Positions 1 through 7,890 of a DNA stretch of 64,000 nt are shown in pieces. Location of the stretch: positions 57,480 to 121,479 of the forward strand of contig CAKNZJ010000048.1 in assembly GCA_932222125.1 (NCBI GenBank), given 5' to 3'. Source of the DNA: an uncultured Clostridia bacterium. Its GTDB lineage: Bacteria; Bacillota; Clostridia; Oscillospirales; Oscillospiraceae. Each line of letters opens with the position of its first letter. Position 1 is the first letter of the stretch. A program made the translations under genes and the position numbers. The notes under the pieces were generated by a model. It was not told where the DNA came from. It saw only the letters and a program-made list of their open reading frames with translations, and did no database searches.

Positions 1-223
1 CCCATTGATCACACCCATCACCTCAGCACATGATATGAGGGATCGGCAGATCATATGACCAAAAGCCCACTTCCGCGAAAGAAATGCTGTGAGATAAATA
101 TAGACCTCTTTGGATAGAAAGGCAAGAGCATTTTCCAAAAAGATGATTATTTTTATTTTTTATGTAAATTAAATTATGTAAACTAACGAAACTGGGAGGG
201 AAAGGCCACAGAATATTGTGGTA
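1..223. other. AT-rich intergenic stretch, no gene recognised
   Basis: I see no convincing coding frame here: the open frames lack a ribosome binding site and have no recognisable motif. The stretch around 140-185 is very rich in A and T. It probably lies upstream of a gene outside the window. Confidence 0.5.
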
Positions 224-267
224 AAAAAGGATTGCCACTTCTATATTTTGAAGCGGCAATCCTTTTT
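224..267 (-). terminator. Rho-independent terminator after the SCIFF maturase gene
   Basis: An 18-pair stem with an 8-base loop. Read as minus-strand RNA, the only imperfect pair becomes a G-U wobble and the stem is followed by a run of U. That asymmetry points to use on the minus strand, just past the maturase stop codon at 310. Confidence 0.85.
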
Positions 268-309
268 GGTGATTATTCCGATTTTTTCAATTTTACTGCT
301 GGAAAGGTA

Positions 310-1677
310 TTAAATCTCTGCCATGCCAGACCGAATCGCCTGCATGGAGATGGCGCACTCCAGCCTCTTGCGCTGCATATCACAGCCAAATTCATTTGGC
401 TTTTTTATGTCGCCATTGACAAGGAGGTTGGAAGCGGAGCAGCCGCCGCTGCAGTAGAATTTGGCCCAGCAGTCTTTACAGTCTGGACGGGTATAGATGT
501 TTAATTGGGCAAATTTTCCGGACAGATCCATATCGAAACTGCCTTGATGCAGGTTGCCCAATCGGTATTCCTCATTGCCCACAAATTGATGACAGGGATA
601 GATGTCTCCATCTGGAGTGATTGCTACATACTCGCACCCGGCACCGCATCCCCGCAGCCGCTTGATGACGCAGGGGCCTTGGGATAAATCTACATTAAAG
701 TGGAAAAAGTTCACATCGTCCCGCTCCAGCAACTCTCTGGCCAAGCGCTCATACTCTTCCAGAATGGCTGGCAGATCCTCTTCTTGAAAGGTGTAGCCGT
801 CATCCGCTCCACCCACTACCGGCTCTACCGATACATGGCGGAAGCCCTGATTTGCGATATGAATCACATCATCAGCGAAGTCGGCATTGTGGTGGGTAAA
901 TGTGCCCCGAAGATAGTAGTCCTTCTCTCCCCGACCCTCCACCAACTTTTGAAACTTAGGCAGGATAACATCATAGCTGCCCTCGCCCCCCACCGTTTTG
1001 CGCATATGGTCGTTGACCTCGGGGCGGCCATCCAAAGACAGCACTGCATTGGACATCTCCCGGTTGATGTACTCAATGTTTTCGTCGTTGAGCAGTACTC
1101 CATTGGTGGTGATGGTAAAGCGAAATTTTTTGTTATATTGTTCCTCCAAGGAGCGGGCATACTCCACCGTAGCTTTAACCGTATCCATGGCCATCAACGG
1201 CTCACCACCGAAGAAGTCCACTTCGATATTCCGGCGCTGACCGGAGCGCTGAATAACAAAGTCGATGGCTTTTTTTGCGGTCTCTACATCCATGTTGATC
1301 CGATGGCCGGTACCAAAATCGCCTGTGGAGGCAAAGCAGTACTCGCACCGTAGATTACAGTCATGAGATACATGGAGGCATAGGGCTTTGATAGGCGCAT
1401 CCTGCTTGATGAGCACAGCGGTGGCAGGATCCAGATAGTCATCGTTGCTGAAAAGCAGCCCAGTCTGTTGAAGCTCCAGAAGCTCTGACCAGGCCTCATC
1501 CACTGTAGCCCGGTCATGGTTGGGCAGTTTGGCGTAGATTTCCTCTGGACAGCGCTCATCTAAGGGACTGTCCAGCAGGGAGAGCAGATCATAGGCTGCT
1601 TGATCTAATACATGGACGGCTCCGCTATTCACATCTACCGCCACTGGGACATCCAGGCAGGTGAAGGTATGGACCAT
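310..1677 (-). CDS. scfB: SCIFF radical SAM maturase (thioether-forming)
   Basis: 455-residue radical SAM/SPASM enzyme. The cluster motif C107-x3-C111-x2-C114 opens the SAM domain, and a Cys-rich SPASM-type region fills about residues 345-445, with CGAGC, YPCHQF, CKDC and CSGGC blocks that should bind auxiliary Fe-S clusters. Members of this family install thioether crosslinks in the six-cysteine SCIFF peptide, which is encoded immediately upstream on the same strand. I chose the ATG at 1677 because an AGGAGG ribosome binding site lies just before it; the frame stays open further upstream but without such a site. Family assignment is firm because of the neighbour. The biological role of mature SCIFF is not established. 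Confidence 0.93.
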   Translation of the reverse strand: MVHTFTCLDVPVAVDVNSGAVHVLDQAAYDLLSLLDSPLDERCPEEIYAKLPNHDRATVDEAWSELLELQQTGLLFSNDDYLDPATAVLIKQDAPIKALCLHVSHDCNLRCEYCFASTGDFGTGHRINMDVETAKKAIDFVIQRSGQRRNIEVDFFGGEPLMAMDTVKATVEYARSLEEQYNKKFRFTITTNGVLLNDENIEYINREMSNAVLSLDGRPEVNDHMRKTVGGEGSYDVILPKFQKLVEGRGEKDYYLRGTFTHHNADFADDVIHIANQGFRHVSVEPVVGGADDGYTFQEEDLPAILEEYERLARELLERDDVNFFHFNVDLSQGPCVIKRLRGCGAGCEYVAITPDGDIYPCHQFVGNEEYRLGNLHQGSFDMDLSGKFAQLNIYTRPDCKDCWAKFYCSGGCSASNLLVNGDIKKPNEFGCDMQRKRLECAISMQAIRSGMAEI

Positions 1678-1747
1678 TGATTTATCCTCCTTTATAGGCA
1701 TAGGGAAAGGGTGGGGCAAGCCCACCCTTTCTGCCAGGCCAATTGCG

Positions 1748-1891
1748 TTACTTATTCTGTTCGCACTTCTGGTTGGCGACGGTGCAAGAAGTCTTACAGG
1801 CGGACTGACAAGAGGTTTGACACTCACCGCAGCCGCCGTGGGCTGCGCTCTGCTTCAGTGTGGCGCCGTTCAGGGTTTTAATATGAGTCAT
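1748..1891 (-). CDS. scfA: SCIFF precursor peptide (six cysteines in forty-five residues)
   Basis: 47-residue peptide starting MTHIKTLNGATLKQSA. The six cysteines are at positions 21, 24, 28, 32, 36 and 43, separated by small and polar residues. A GGAGG ribosome binding site precedes the ATG. The leader and Cys spacing match the SCIFF family, a near-universal Clostridia ribosomal peptide modified by the adjacent radical SAM enzyme, which joins Cys sulfurs to alpha carbons. The gene is short enough to be skipped by automatic calling. It sits 70 bases upstream of the maturase start and is probably co-transcribed with it. Confidence 0.93.
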   Translation of the reverse strand: MTHIKTLNGATLKQSAAHGGCGECQTSCQSACKTSCTVANQKCEQNK

Positions 1892-1924
1892 AGCATTCTT
1901 CCTCCATTTTGTAAGATTGCCCAT

Positions 1925-1953
1925 ATGATAGCATAAACAATAAAAAAGTTCAA
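1925..1953 (-). promoter_or_regulatory. Promoter of the SCIFF operon
   Basis: On the minus strand, TTGAAC (1948-1953), a 17-base spacer and TATCAT (1925-1930) form a vegetative-type promoter about 35 bases upstream of the SCIFF start codon. Confidence 0.6.
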
Positions 1954-2013
1954 GATGGGTTTTGCTTTTTCCCCATCCCAGACTCTGGATATTGTCATGG
2001 GAGGGGCGGTTGG

Positions 2014-2037
2014 CATAAGCTGAGTTGACAGCTTATG
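2014..2037. repeat. 9-bp inverted repeat upstream of cotJAB
   Basis: CATAAGCTG and CAGCTTATG flank a 6-base loop. The left arm contains CATAAGCT, which resembles a sigma-E or sigma-K -10 box, but no matching -35 box stands at 14-15 bases. Use as a promoter or an operator is only a guess. Confidence 0.35.
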
Positions 2038-2064
2038 TCAATCTCTGTGAAGGAGGTACTATGT

Positions 2065-2523
2065 GTGAATATCGACACAAACATCAATTCCCGCCCCTGC
2101 GCTGACGGATGCGGCACTCTGCCCCCTTGCGCGCCTTTGGCGGTGCCATATGTGCCATTTCAACAAGAAGGCAGCCAAAAATACAATCAAAATGAGGCTT
2201 TGGCTCATGGTACGCTGTTCCCGGGACTAAATCTGCCCTTTCACCTGAAGGTAGATGCGCCCAATCTGCCGAAGACTCTGGCTATGGAGCTTCAGGCCCT
2301 TCAATTTGTCATTACCGAATTAGGGCTTTACCTTGATACCCACAAGAACGATACGGAGGCCTTCCAGTTATTCCAACAATACGCCAAGCTGGCCAAGGAA
2401 GGCAGAAAACGTTATGAGGCCATGTATGGCCCGCTGACCCAAATGCAGGCCGCCCAGGAAACTGCATACACCTGGCTGGATGATCCCTGGCCCTGGGAGT
2501 ATAAAGGAGGCGGCAATAAATAA
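2065..2523 (+). CDS. cotJA/cotJB: Fused spore coat protein CotJA-CotJB
   Basis: 152 residues. The N-terminal part is CotJA-like: Cys- and Pro-rich, with PLAVPYVPFQ. From about residue 75 it is CotJB, with the helical ALQFVITELGLYLDTH block and the terminal WLDDPWPWEY. The two are separate genes in Bacillus; here one frame runs through both. In Bacillus CotJ proteins belong to the inner coat and are made in the mother cell. I chose the GTG at 2065 because AGGAGG ends 8 bases before it; the ATG at 2035 in the same frame has no ribosome binding site, and an ATG at 2061 is out of frame. The stop codon overlaps the cotJC start by one base (TAATG), so the genes are translationally coupled. Confidence 0.85.
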   Translation: MNIDTNINSRPCADGCGTLPPCAPLAVPYVPFQQEGSQKYNQNEALAHGTLFPGLNLPFHLKVDAPNLPKTLAMELQALQFVITELGLYLDTHKNDTEAFQLFQQYAKLAKEGRKRYEAMYGPLTQMQAAQETAYTWLDDPWPWEYKGGGNK

Positions 2524-3119
2524 TGTTTGTTTATGAGAAAAAACTACAATACCCTGTTAAAATTAAAAACTGCAACCCCAAGTTGGCAAATGTCATTATC
2601 AGCCAGTATGGCGGCCCGGACGGCGAACTGGGCGCTTCCCTGCGCTATCTCTCCCAACGCTATGCTATGCCCTATCCTGAGTTGAAGGGACTGCTCACTG
2701 ATATAGGTACTGAGGAGTTGGGGCACTTGGAGATGATCGGCGCAATCGTGCATCAATTAACCAGAAATCTCAGCGATGATCAGGTTAAAACCGCCGGATT
2801 TGACGCATATTTTGTCGATCATACAACCGGAATCTATCCCACAGCGGCCTCCGGTTGGCCTTATAGCGCCGCCTCAATGGCGGTAAAGGGAGATGTCATC
2901 GCGGATCTGACAGAGGACATGGCGGCAGAGCAAAAGGCGCGTGTCACCTATGATAACATTCTGCGGCTTTCCGATGATCCGGATGTCAATGATGTCATTC
3001 GCTTTCTGCGGGAGCGGGAGGTAGTCCACTTCCAGCGTTTTGGGGAGGCCGTTGCCCTAGCCAAAGAACGGGTGGATCAAAAGAATGTCTACTATGTAAA
3101 TCCTGCCTTCGATAAGTAA
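2523..3119 (+). CDS. cotJC: Spore coat protein CotJC, manganese-catalase fold
   Basis: 198-residue ferritin-like protein of the manganese catalase family. Metal-ligand motifs are visible: GELGASLRYL, TDIGTEELGHLEM (E-x2-H) and EREVVHFQRF. CotJC is a coat component and may remove peroxide, though activity is not proven for this copy. It overlaps cotJAB by one base and ends just before a long inverted repeat shared with the convergent rubrerythrin gene. Confidence 0.92.
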   Translation: MFVYEKKLQYPVKIKNCNPKLANVIISQYGGPDGELGASLRYLSQRYAMPYPELKGLLTDIGTEELGHLEMIGAIVHQLTRNLSDDQVKTAGFDAYFVDHTTGIYPTAASGWPYSAASMAVKGDVIADLTEDMAAEQKARVTYDNILRLSDDPDVNDVIRFLREREVVHFQRFGEAVALAKERVDQKNVYYVNPAFDK

Positions 3120-3120
3120 T

Positions 3121-3163
3121 ATGCAAAGAGGACGGAGGCTGTTAGCCTCCGTCCTCTTTGCAT
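3121..3163. terminator. Bidirectional hairpin between cotJC and rubrerythrin
   Basis: Perfect 20-pair stem with a 3-base loop in the gap between two convergent genes. Neither side has a strong U-run, so termination is inferred from position and stem strength. Confidence 0.7.
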
Positions 3164-3183
3164 ATTGAGTTAGTATACTAAAC

Positions 3184-3726
3184 TCAATAGTTTTTGGCGT
3201 TGATCTCAAAGTAACTCTGCGGATGGTTGCATACCGGGCACACTTTAGGAGCATCAGTGCCTACTACAATGTGACCACAGTTACGGCACTCCCATACTTT
3301 GACCTCGCTCTTGGCAAATACTTGGGCAGTCTCCACATTATGTAACAGGGCTCGGTATCGCTCTTCGTGGTGCTTTTCCACCTCAGCGACCAGACGAAAC
3401 TTGTTCGCCAGTTCAGGGAATCCCTCTTCTTCGGCTATTTTTGCAAAACCAGCGTACATGTCTGTCCATTCGTAGTGCTCACCGTTGGCGGCAGACACCA
3501 AGTTTTCAGCAGTTCTCCCAAGGCCGTCCAGCTCCTTAAACCACAGCTTAGCATGTTCCCTCTCATTTTCTGCTGTCTTGAGAAACAAGGCGGCAATCTG
3601 CTCATAGCCCTCTTTTTTTGCCACAGAGGCAAAGTAAGTGTACTTGTTTCTGGCTTCGGATTCGCCGGCAAAGGCCGCTTGTAAGTTTTTTTCGGTCTGC
3701 GTACCCGCATACTTAGATTTGCTCAT
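3184..3726 (-). CDS. rbr: Rubrerythrin
   Basis: 180 residues. An N-terminal four-helix di-iron domain (E-x-x-H type motifs in AENEREHAKLWF and EVEKHHEERYR) is followed by a C-terminal rubredoxin-like domain with CRNCG and CPVC. Rubrerythrin reduces hydrogen peroxide in the anaerobe cytoplasm, with electrons from rubredoxin and NADH. The ATG is preceded by GGAGG. It lies 46 bases downstream of a Fur/PerR-family repressor on the same strand, so the pair is a likely peroxide-response operon. Confidence 0.95.
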   Translation of the reverse strand: MSKSKYAGTQTEKNLQAAFAGESEARNKYTYFASVAKKEGYEQIAALFLKTAENEREHAKLWFKELDGLGRTAENLVSAANGEHYEWTDMYAGFAKIAEEEGFPELANKFRLVAEVEKHHEERYRALLHNVETAQVFAKSEVKVWECRNCGHIVVGTDAPKVCPVCNHPQSYFEINAKNY

Positions 3727-3772
3727 AATTAATCCCCTCCAAATAGTTTAAATTATGATCCTTTGACAGCAT

Positions 3773-4177
3773 TTATTCCTCTTCTGGGGCCTCCGATTTG
3801 GCGCGGCAGCTTGGGCACAGACCTTCAAAGACCATGCGGTGGCGCTGGATTTGGAAGCCCGTCTCATTCTCTACCTGGGTATCATAATCAATCTGATAGG
3901 AGATGGGTGCGTCAAACACACTGTCACAAGCGATGCAGAACATATGGTAGTGGTGGTCTGAGCGCAGGTCATAGCGGTCAGCCGTAGGTACCTTTACATG
4001 GGAGATTTCTCGATTTCTAGCCAGGATACTTAAATTGCGGTATACAGTGCCCCGGCTGATTCGGTTGTCTTTCTTGCGTACATCTAAATAGATCTCATCT
4101 GCGCTGGGATGATCTGTGCGATCCCTCACCGCCTCCAAAACCAGGCTGCGCTGCTTGGTATTGCGTGTCTGTTTAAT
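3773..4177 (-). CDS. perR: Fur/PerR-family metal-dependent repressor, probable ATT start
   Basis: 134 residues if started at ATT 4177. Winged-helix DNA-binding part (HPSADEIYLDVR...RGTVYRNLSIL), the metal-site HHYHMFC region, and a zinc site with C-x2-C (CIAC) and CPSC. The first in-frame ordinary start is TTG at 4138, but that drops the first helix (KQTRNTKQRSLVLEAV) which family members need. Upstream, a TGA closes the frame at 4184-4186, and only GTT, ATC and ATT codons lie between it and that helix. GAGGTG (4185-4190) is 7 bases before the ATT. I therefore propose ATT initiation, though a sequencing error or a recent ATG-to-ATT change is possible. Likely regulates itself and rbr through the palindrome at its promoter. 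PerR versus Fur is inferred from the rubrerythrin neighbour. Confidence 0.85.
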   Translation of the reverse strand: MKQTRNTKQRSLVLEAVRDRTDHPSADEIYLDVRKKDNRISRGTVYRNLSILARNREISHVKVPTADRYDLRSDHHYHMFCIACDSVFDAPISYQIDYDTQVENETGFQIQRHRMVFEGLCPSCRAKSEAPEEE

Positions 4178-4221
4178 GATAACTCACCTCTAACCTGATG
4201 GGATGATATAGTCCGAGCCAC

Positions 4222-4244
4222 TAATTAAGATTTAATCTTAATTA
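4222..4244. promoter_or_regulatory. Palindromic operator of the perR-rbr promoter
   Basis: Perfect 11-base inverted repeat around one central base. The inner 7-1-7 geometry is the form used by Fur-family repressors. It overlaps the -10 box and the expected transcription start, so binding would block transcription. Confidence 0.7.
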
Positions 4245-4269
4245 TGTGCCGAAAGGGCTGATTTGTCAA
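4241..4269 (-). promoter_or_regulatory. perR-rbr promoter
   Basis: Minus strand TTGACA (4264-4269), 17-base spacer, CATAAT (4241-4246). The palindromic operator overlaps its downstream half. Confidence 0.8.
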
Positions 4270-4371
4270 TTGATTTTTTGATAGCGGCCGATATTTTTAA
4301 TGAACATTGGCAATATGCTCAAGTAAAACCTAAAAGAAACAGGAGATCATGTACATATTTTTGCGAAATTA

Positions 4372-4400
4372 TTGACAAAATATGAATATAGAGGTATAAT
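4372..4400 (+). promoter_or_regulatory. Promoter of the short-chain fatty acid transporter
   Basis: Consensus TTGACA (4372-4377), 17-base spacer, TATAAT (4395-4400). The start codon is 64 bases downstream. Confidence 0.85.
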
Positions 4401-4463
4401 GCACTTCGGATTCAACGACTGATCAGAGCAAACTTATATTATGGAAGAAAGAGAGGGTAAATT

Positions 4464-5843
4464 ATGTTAAAGAAGTTTTCTAACGGATGCGTGCGCATTA
4501 TGAATCGCTGGCTGCCGGATCCCTTCCTGTTCGCCATCATTCTTACCATTGTGGTATTTATTGCCGCCATGGTTGGCACGCAGCAAAACCCCGTCGAGCT
4601 AGTTTGGGCTTGGGCCGGTAAGGGAGATGTGAAGGACGGCCTATGGGGTTTGTTATCCTTCTCCATGCAGATGGCCTTGGTTCTGGTGTTGGGCTCCGCT
4701 CTGGCCACCGCCCCCATCTGTAAGAAGATCTTGCGGTCTATCGCCGGTCTAGCCAAGAGCAAGATGAGCGCCATTGTGGTCACCACTATGGTATCCACTC
4801 TTTGCTGTTGGCTGAACTGGGGATTTGGACTGATCATCGGCGCCCTGCTGGCCAAGGAAATTGCCCGCCGGGTCCGGGACGTGGACTATCCCCTGTTAAT
4901 CGCCTCCGCTTATTCCGGATTTGTCATCTGGCACGCTGGCCTGTCCGGCTCTATCCCCCTGCAAATGGCCGGCGGTAAGGAGTTTGGCAAAATTGTGTAC
5001 GAGGCTCCTCTCACTCACACCATTTTCCATCCCATGAATATTATCATGTGCTTGGCAATCTTAGTATTGATGCCCCTGATCAACTATGCCATGCACCCCA
5101 CAAAGGAGCATACTGTCCTAGTCAATCCCGATATCCTGGAGGATGAAGAGGCCCGCACCTATTCCATCAACACCCCCGCTGAAAAGATTGAGCACAGCAA
5201 AATCCTGTGGGCTCTGATTGTTTTAATGGGCTTTGTATATATCGTGCTCTTCTTTATCCGGGTGGGTGCTGCCAAGCTGGATCTGAACGCAGTGAACGGC
5301 ATATTCCTGTTCCTGGGCCTACTGGCTCATGGGGACTTGCGCCGCTATGTGGATGCTATCGGTGATGCGGCAGGCGGAGCGGCAGGCGTACTGCTCCAGT
5401 TCCCATTCTATGCCGGCATCATGGGCCTGATGGTCGCTGAAAACTCAGAAGGCACCTCCCTGGCCATCATTATCGCTCGGTTCTTCACCGATATCTCAAA
5501 CGACACCACTTTCCCCATGCTGACCTTCCTGTCCGGCGGTATCATCAACTTCTTTGTGCCCTCCGGCGGTGGACAGTGGGCTGTTCAGGGCCCCATCGTC
5601 ATGCCGGCTGCCACCGAGATTGCTGCCCGCGCCGGAATCGACGCTACCACCTACTATGGCCGTGCCGCCATGGGTATCGCTTGGGGCGACCAGTGGACCA
5701 ATATGATCCAGCCCTTCTGGGCCCTGCCTGCTTTGGGTGTGGCCGGGCTGTCTGCCAAGGATATTATGGGATATCTGGTTGTGATCCTCATCTTTGTGGC
5801 CATCGTGGCTTGCGGAGGGTTCCTCCTCTGGGGCCTGTTTTAA
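4464..5843 (+). CDS. atoE: Short-chain fatty acid transporter, AtoE family
   Basis: 459-residue polytopic membrane protein with many hydrophobic segments. Family signatures include LPDPFLFAIILT near residue 15, CCWLNWGFGLIIGALLAKEI, and YSGFVIWHAGLSGSIPL, which line up with E. coli AtoE. Expected to move butyrate, acetoacetate or similar acids across the cytoplasmic membrane, which fits a fermentative gut bacterium. It is a single-gene unit with its own consensus promoter and terminator. The substrate and direction (uptake or export) cannot be told from sequence. Confidence 0.9.
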   Translation: MLKKFSNGCVRIMNRWLPDPFLFAIILTIVVFIAAMVGTQQNPVELVWAWAGKGDVKDGLWGLLSFSMQMALVLVLGSALATAPICKKILRSIAGLAKSKMSAIVVTTMVSTLCCWLNWGFGLIIGALLAKEIARRVRDVDYPLLIASAYSGFVIWHAGLSGSIPLQMAGGKEFGKIVYEAPLTHTIFHPMNIIMCLAILVLMPLINYAMHPTKEHTVLVNPDILEDEEARTYSINTPAEKIEHSKILWALIVLMGFVYIVLFFIRVGAAKLDLNAVNGIFLFLGLLAHGDLRRYVDAIGDAAGGAAGVLLQFPFYAGIMGLMVAENSEGTSLAIIIARFFTDISNDTTFPMLTFLSGGIINFFVPSGGGQWAVQGPIVMPAATEIAARAGIDATTYYGRAAMGIAWGDQWTNMIQPFWALPALGVAGLSAKDIMGYLVVILIFVAIVACGGFLLWGLF

Positions 5844-5867
5844 CAGGCAAGTTGCTCTGATCATCAT

Positions 5868-5899
5868 AAAAGACCCGCTCCCATTGGAGCGGGTCTTTT
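5868..5899 (+). terminator. Terminator after atoE
   Basis: 14-pair stem AAAAGACCCGCTCC with a 4-base loop, ending in a U-run. It also has the symmetry to act on the convergent nuclease transcript. Confidence 0.85.
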
Positions 5900-5922
5900 C
5901 CCATCCGTTTTTAACAATGGAT

Positions 5923-6690
5923 TCATTGTCCATTAGCCCAGCTTTCTCCTGTGGCATAATCAATGGTCACACCGGGCTGTATATTGTAGACAAACACATG
6001 AAAACACAGTCCCTCTCCCTCATCTTCCACCGACCAGGCCTCCATTTGAACGCCTCTAGCCACTAGATCAGTTTCGTCAAAGATCGGTGTCACCCGGTAG
6101 AGCACATGATTTCCGGTTTCATCCACATAGTGGTCCACCATGTTCTCAAAGGGAAGCATTCCCTGTACATTCATATAGCGGGTCCCTGTAATTAGATTTT
6201 TCTCGTTGGCGTTCTCTCCTGCCAACTGAAAGCCAATGAGATGACAGCGGTTATATAAGTACCGTCCATCCACAAAATCATAGGGTGCCGTGTGCCAGCC
6301 AGAGGGCTTGATTTGCCCAATCTCGCCCCGAGGCTCAGTGGGCATTATGTCTAAGCAAATATTTGCGTAGGCTGTGCCGCAGCGGCCCAAGCTGTCCAGT
6401 GGGCTGTAGTGCTCAAAGGCCTTGGTTGTAAAGTCCTCCTGGCGGAAGTTTGGCATGTTATTTTGGAGGACCACATAAGGACTGCCGGAGTAAGGGGGGA
6501 TATCCGCCAGGGTGATAGCGCCGGACGTAGGGTGGTTAGCCCAAGGCCACCGGATATCTCCCGCAGCCAAGGCTGCCGCGAATAGAACTGCCACTGTCAA
6601 CAAGAGCCCTAGAAGGCCAAACCGGCGGTATAACTTGTTGACTTTTTCTGCCCGGCGTGTTACGGACTGCTGCCCGTTTCCCCGCCTCAT
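5923..6690 (-). CDS. DNA/RNA non-specific endonuclease with N-terminal membrane anchor
   Basis: 255 residues. A basic N-terminus is followed by a hydrophobic segment (about residues 24-44), so it is membrane-anchored or secreted. The nuclease domain holds the His motif as YNRCHLIGFQL, then the Asn-containing NANEKNLITGTRYMN that binds the catalytic metal. This is the clade of competence-type (EndA-like) nucleases in Firmicutes. The ATG overlaps the aminotransferase stop by 4 bases (ATGA) and has AGGAGG 6 bases before it. A role in DNA scavenging or uptake is inference. Confidence 0.85.
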   Translation of the reverse strand: MRRGNGQQSVTRRAEKVNKLYRRFGLLGLLLTVAVLFAAALAAGDIRWPWANHPTSGAITLADIPPYSGSPYVVLQNNMPNFRQEDFTTKAFEHYSPLDSLGRCGTAYANICLDIMPTEPRGEIGQIKPSGWHTAPYDFVDGRYLYNRCHLIGFQLAGENANEKNLITGTRYMNVQGMLPFENMVDHYVDETGNHVLYRVTPIFDETDLVARGVQMEAWSVEDEGEGLCFHVFVYNIQPGVTIDYATGESWANGQ

Positions 6691-7868
6691 GGCCGGCCTC
6701 CTTTCAAAATGCCGCTGGCTTTTACCGCAGCCACAATTTCCTTCATCTGCTCAACGGGCAAAACCAGGGCAAATCGAACATAGCCCTCCCCAAGACTGCC
6801 AAAGGCTGAACCGGGCGTACACAGTAGACCGGTGTGTTCCAATAGGGCAAAGCAAAAGTCCACTGAATTGATATGGCCCTGGGGCAAGGGCGCCCAGACA
6901 AACATACTTCCCTGGCTGTCCGGCACATTCCAGCCGATGGAGCGCAAACCGCTGCATAAGGCATCCCGCCGCTTCTGGTATTCCTGGCAGTTGCGCTTAA
7001 CACCGTCCTGTGTACCGTTGAGGGCGGCGATGGCGGCGTACTGCACTGGGAGAAAGATGCCATAGTCAATTTGGGAGCGCAGGCGACGGAAGGCACTGAC
7101 TATCTCCCGGTTTCCCACTAGAAAAGAGATGCGGCTGCCAGTGAGATTATAGGACTTGGACAGTGAGTTGAACTCCACACCCACCTCTTTGGCCCCCTCA
7201 AAGTTGAGGAAGGACTTCCCCACTCCCCCGTCATGGACAATGTCGGAGTAGGCGTTGTCGTGGATAATAATGATGTGGTTCTTCCTGGCAAATTGAATCA
7301 GTTCCAGGTAGAAGCTGTCTGGGGCGGTGGAGCATACCGGATTTGCGGGATAGGATACTACCATAGCTTTTGCTTGCCGGATGACCTCTGGATCTAGGCT
7401 GTTGAAGTCGGGAAGGTAGCCATGCTCCGGTCGCAAGGGATAGGGCACACACTTGGCTCCGCACAGTTGGGGCCCTATGGAAAAGATAGGATAGCCAGGG
7501 TCAGGTACCAGCACGATATCCCCAGGATCACACAATACCCATCCAATATGGGTAAGCCCCTCCTGAGAGCCATAGACTGCTGTCAGTTCCTCTGGAGCCA
7601 GCTCCACACCGTACCGCCGATGGTACCAGCCCTGCACCGCCTTTACCAGTTCAGGTAGTTCTCCCAGGGAGTAGCGCATATTCTCAGGGGCGGTAGCAGC
7701 CTTTATCAGGGCTTCCATTACATGGGGTTCAGGTAAAAGGTCAGGTGTCCCAATCGATAGATTGTATACCGGCTTGCCTTGAGCTAGACGCTGATTCTTC
7801 TTCTCATCCAACAAATTGAAAATACCAGGCTGGAAGTGTTCCATCCGTTTGGATAATGTGATCTCCAT
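6687..7868 (-). CDS. PLP-dependent class I/II aminotransferase
   Basis: 393 residues, fold-type I. The cofactor lysine lies in SLSKSYNLTGSRISF, with the usual YPANP and HDNAYSDI motifs before it. It is closest in style to LL-diaminopimelate aminotransferase and related alanine/aspartate enzymes; substrate cannot be fixed from sequence. I chose ATG 7868 because GAGGTG sits 7 bases upstream; an in-frame GTG two codons earlier is too close to that site. It lies between ligA and the nuclease in the same leftward run. Confidence 0.85.
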   Translation of the reverse strand: MEITLSKRMEHFQPGIFNLLDEKKNQRLAQGKPVYNLSIGTPDLLPEPHVMEALIKAATAPENMRYSLGELPELVKAVQGWYHRRYGVELAPEELTAVYGSQEGLTHIGWVLCDPGDIVLVPDPGYPIFSIGPQLCGAKCVPYPLRPEHGYLPDFNSLDPEVIRQAKAMVVSYPANPVCSTAPDSFYLELIQFARKNHIIIIHDNAYSDIVHDGGVGKSFLNFEGAKEVGVEFNSLSKSYNLTGSRISFLVGNREIVSAFRRLRSQIDYGIFLPVQYAAIAALNGTQDGVKRNCQEYQKRRDALCSGLRSIGWNVPDSQGSMFVWAPLPQGHINSVDFCFALLEHTGLLCTPGSAFGSLGEGYVRFALVLPVEQMKEIVAAVKASGILKGGRP

Positions 7869-7890
7869 GAGCACTCACCTCGTTTTCTCT

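Noticed and set aside
23..259. 78-codon frame at the left end
   Set aside because: Runs through AT-rich sequence and a terminator hairpin, with no ribosome binding site.
700..1353. Long open frame opposite the SCIFF maturase
   Set aside because: It mirrors the real minus-strand gene, has no ribosome binding site and no recognisable domain.
2014..2037. Sigma-E promoter for cotJ at CATAAGCT
   Set aside because: The -10 is fair, but no -35 is found at the required distance; the only ATATT lies about 20 bases away.
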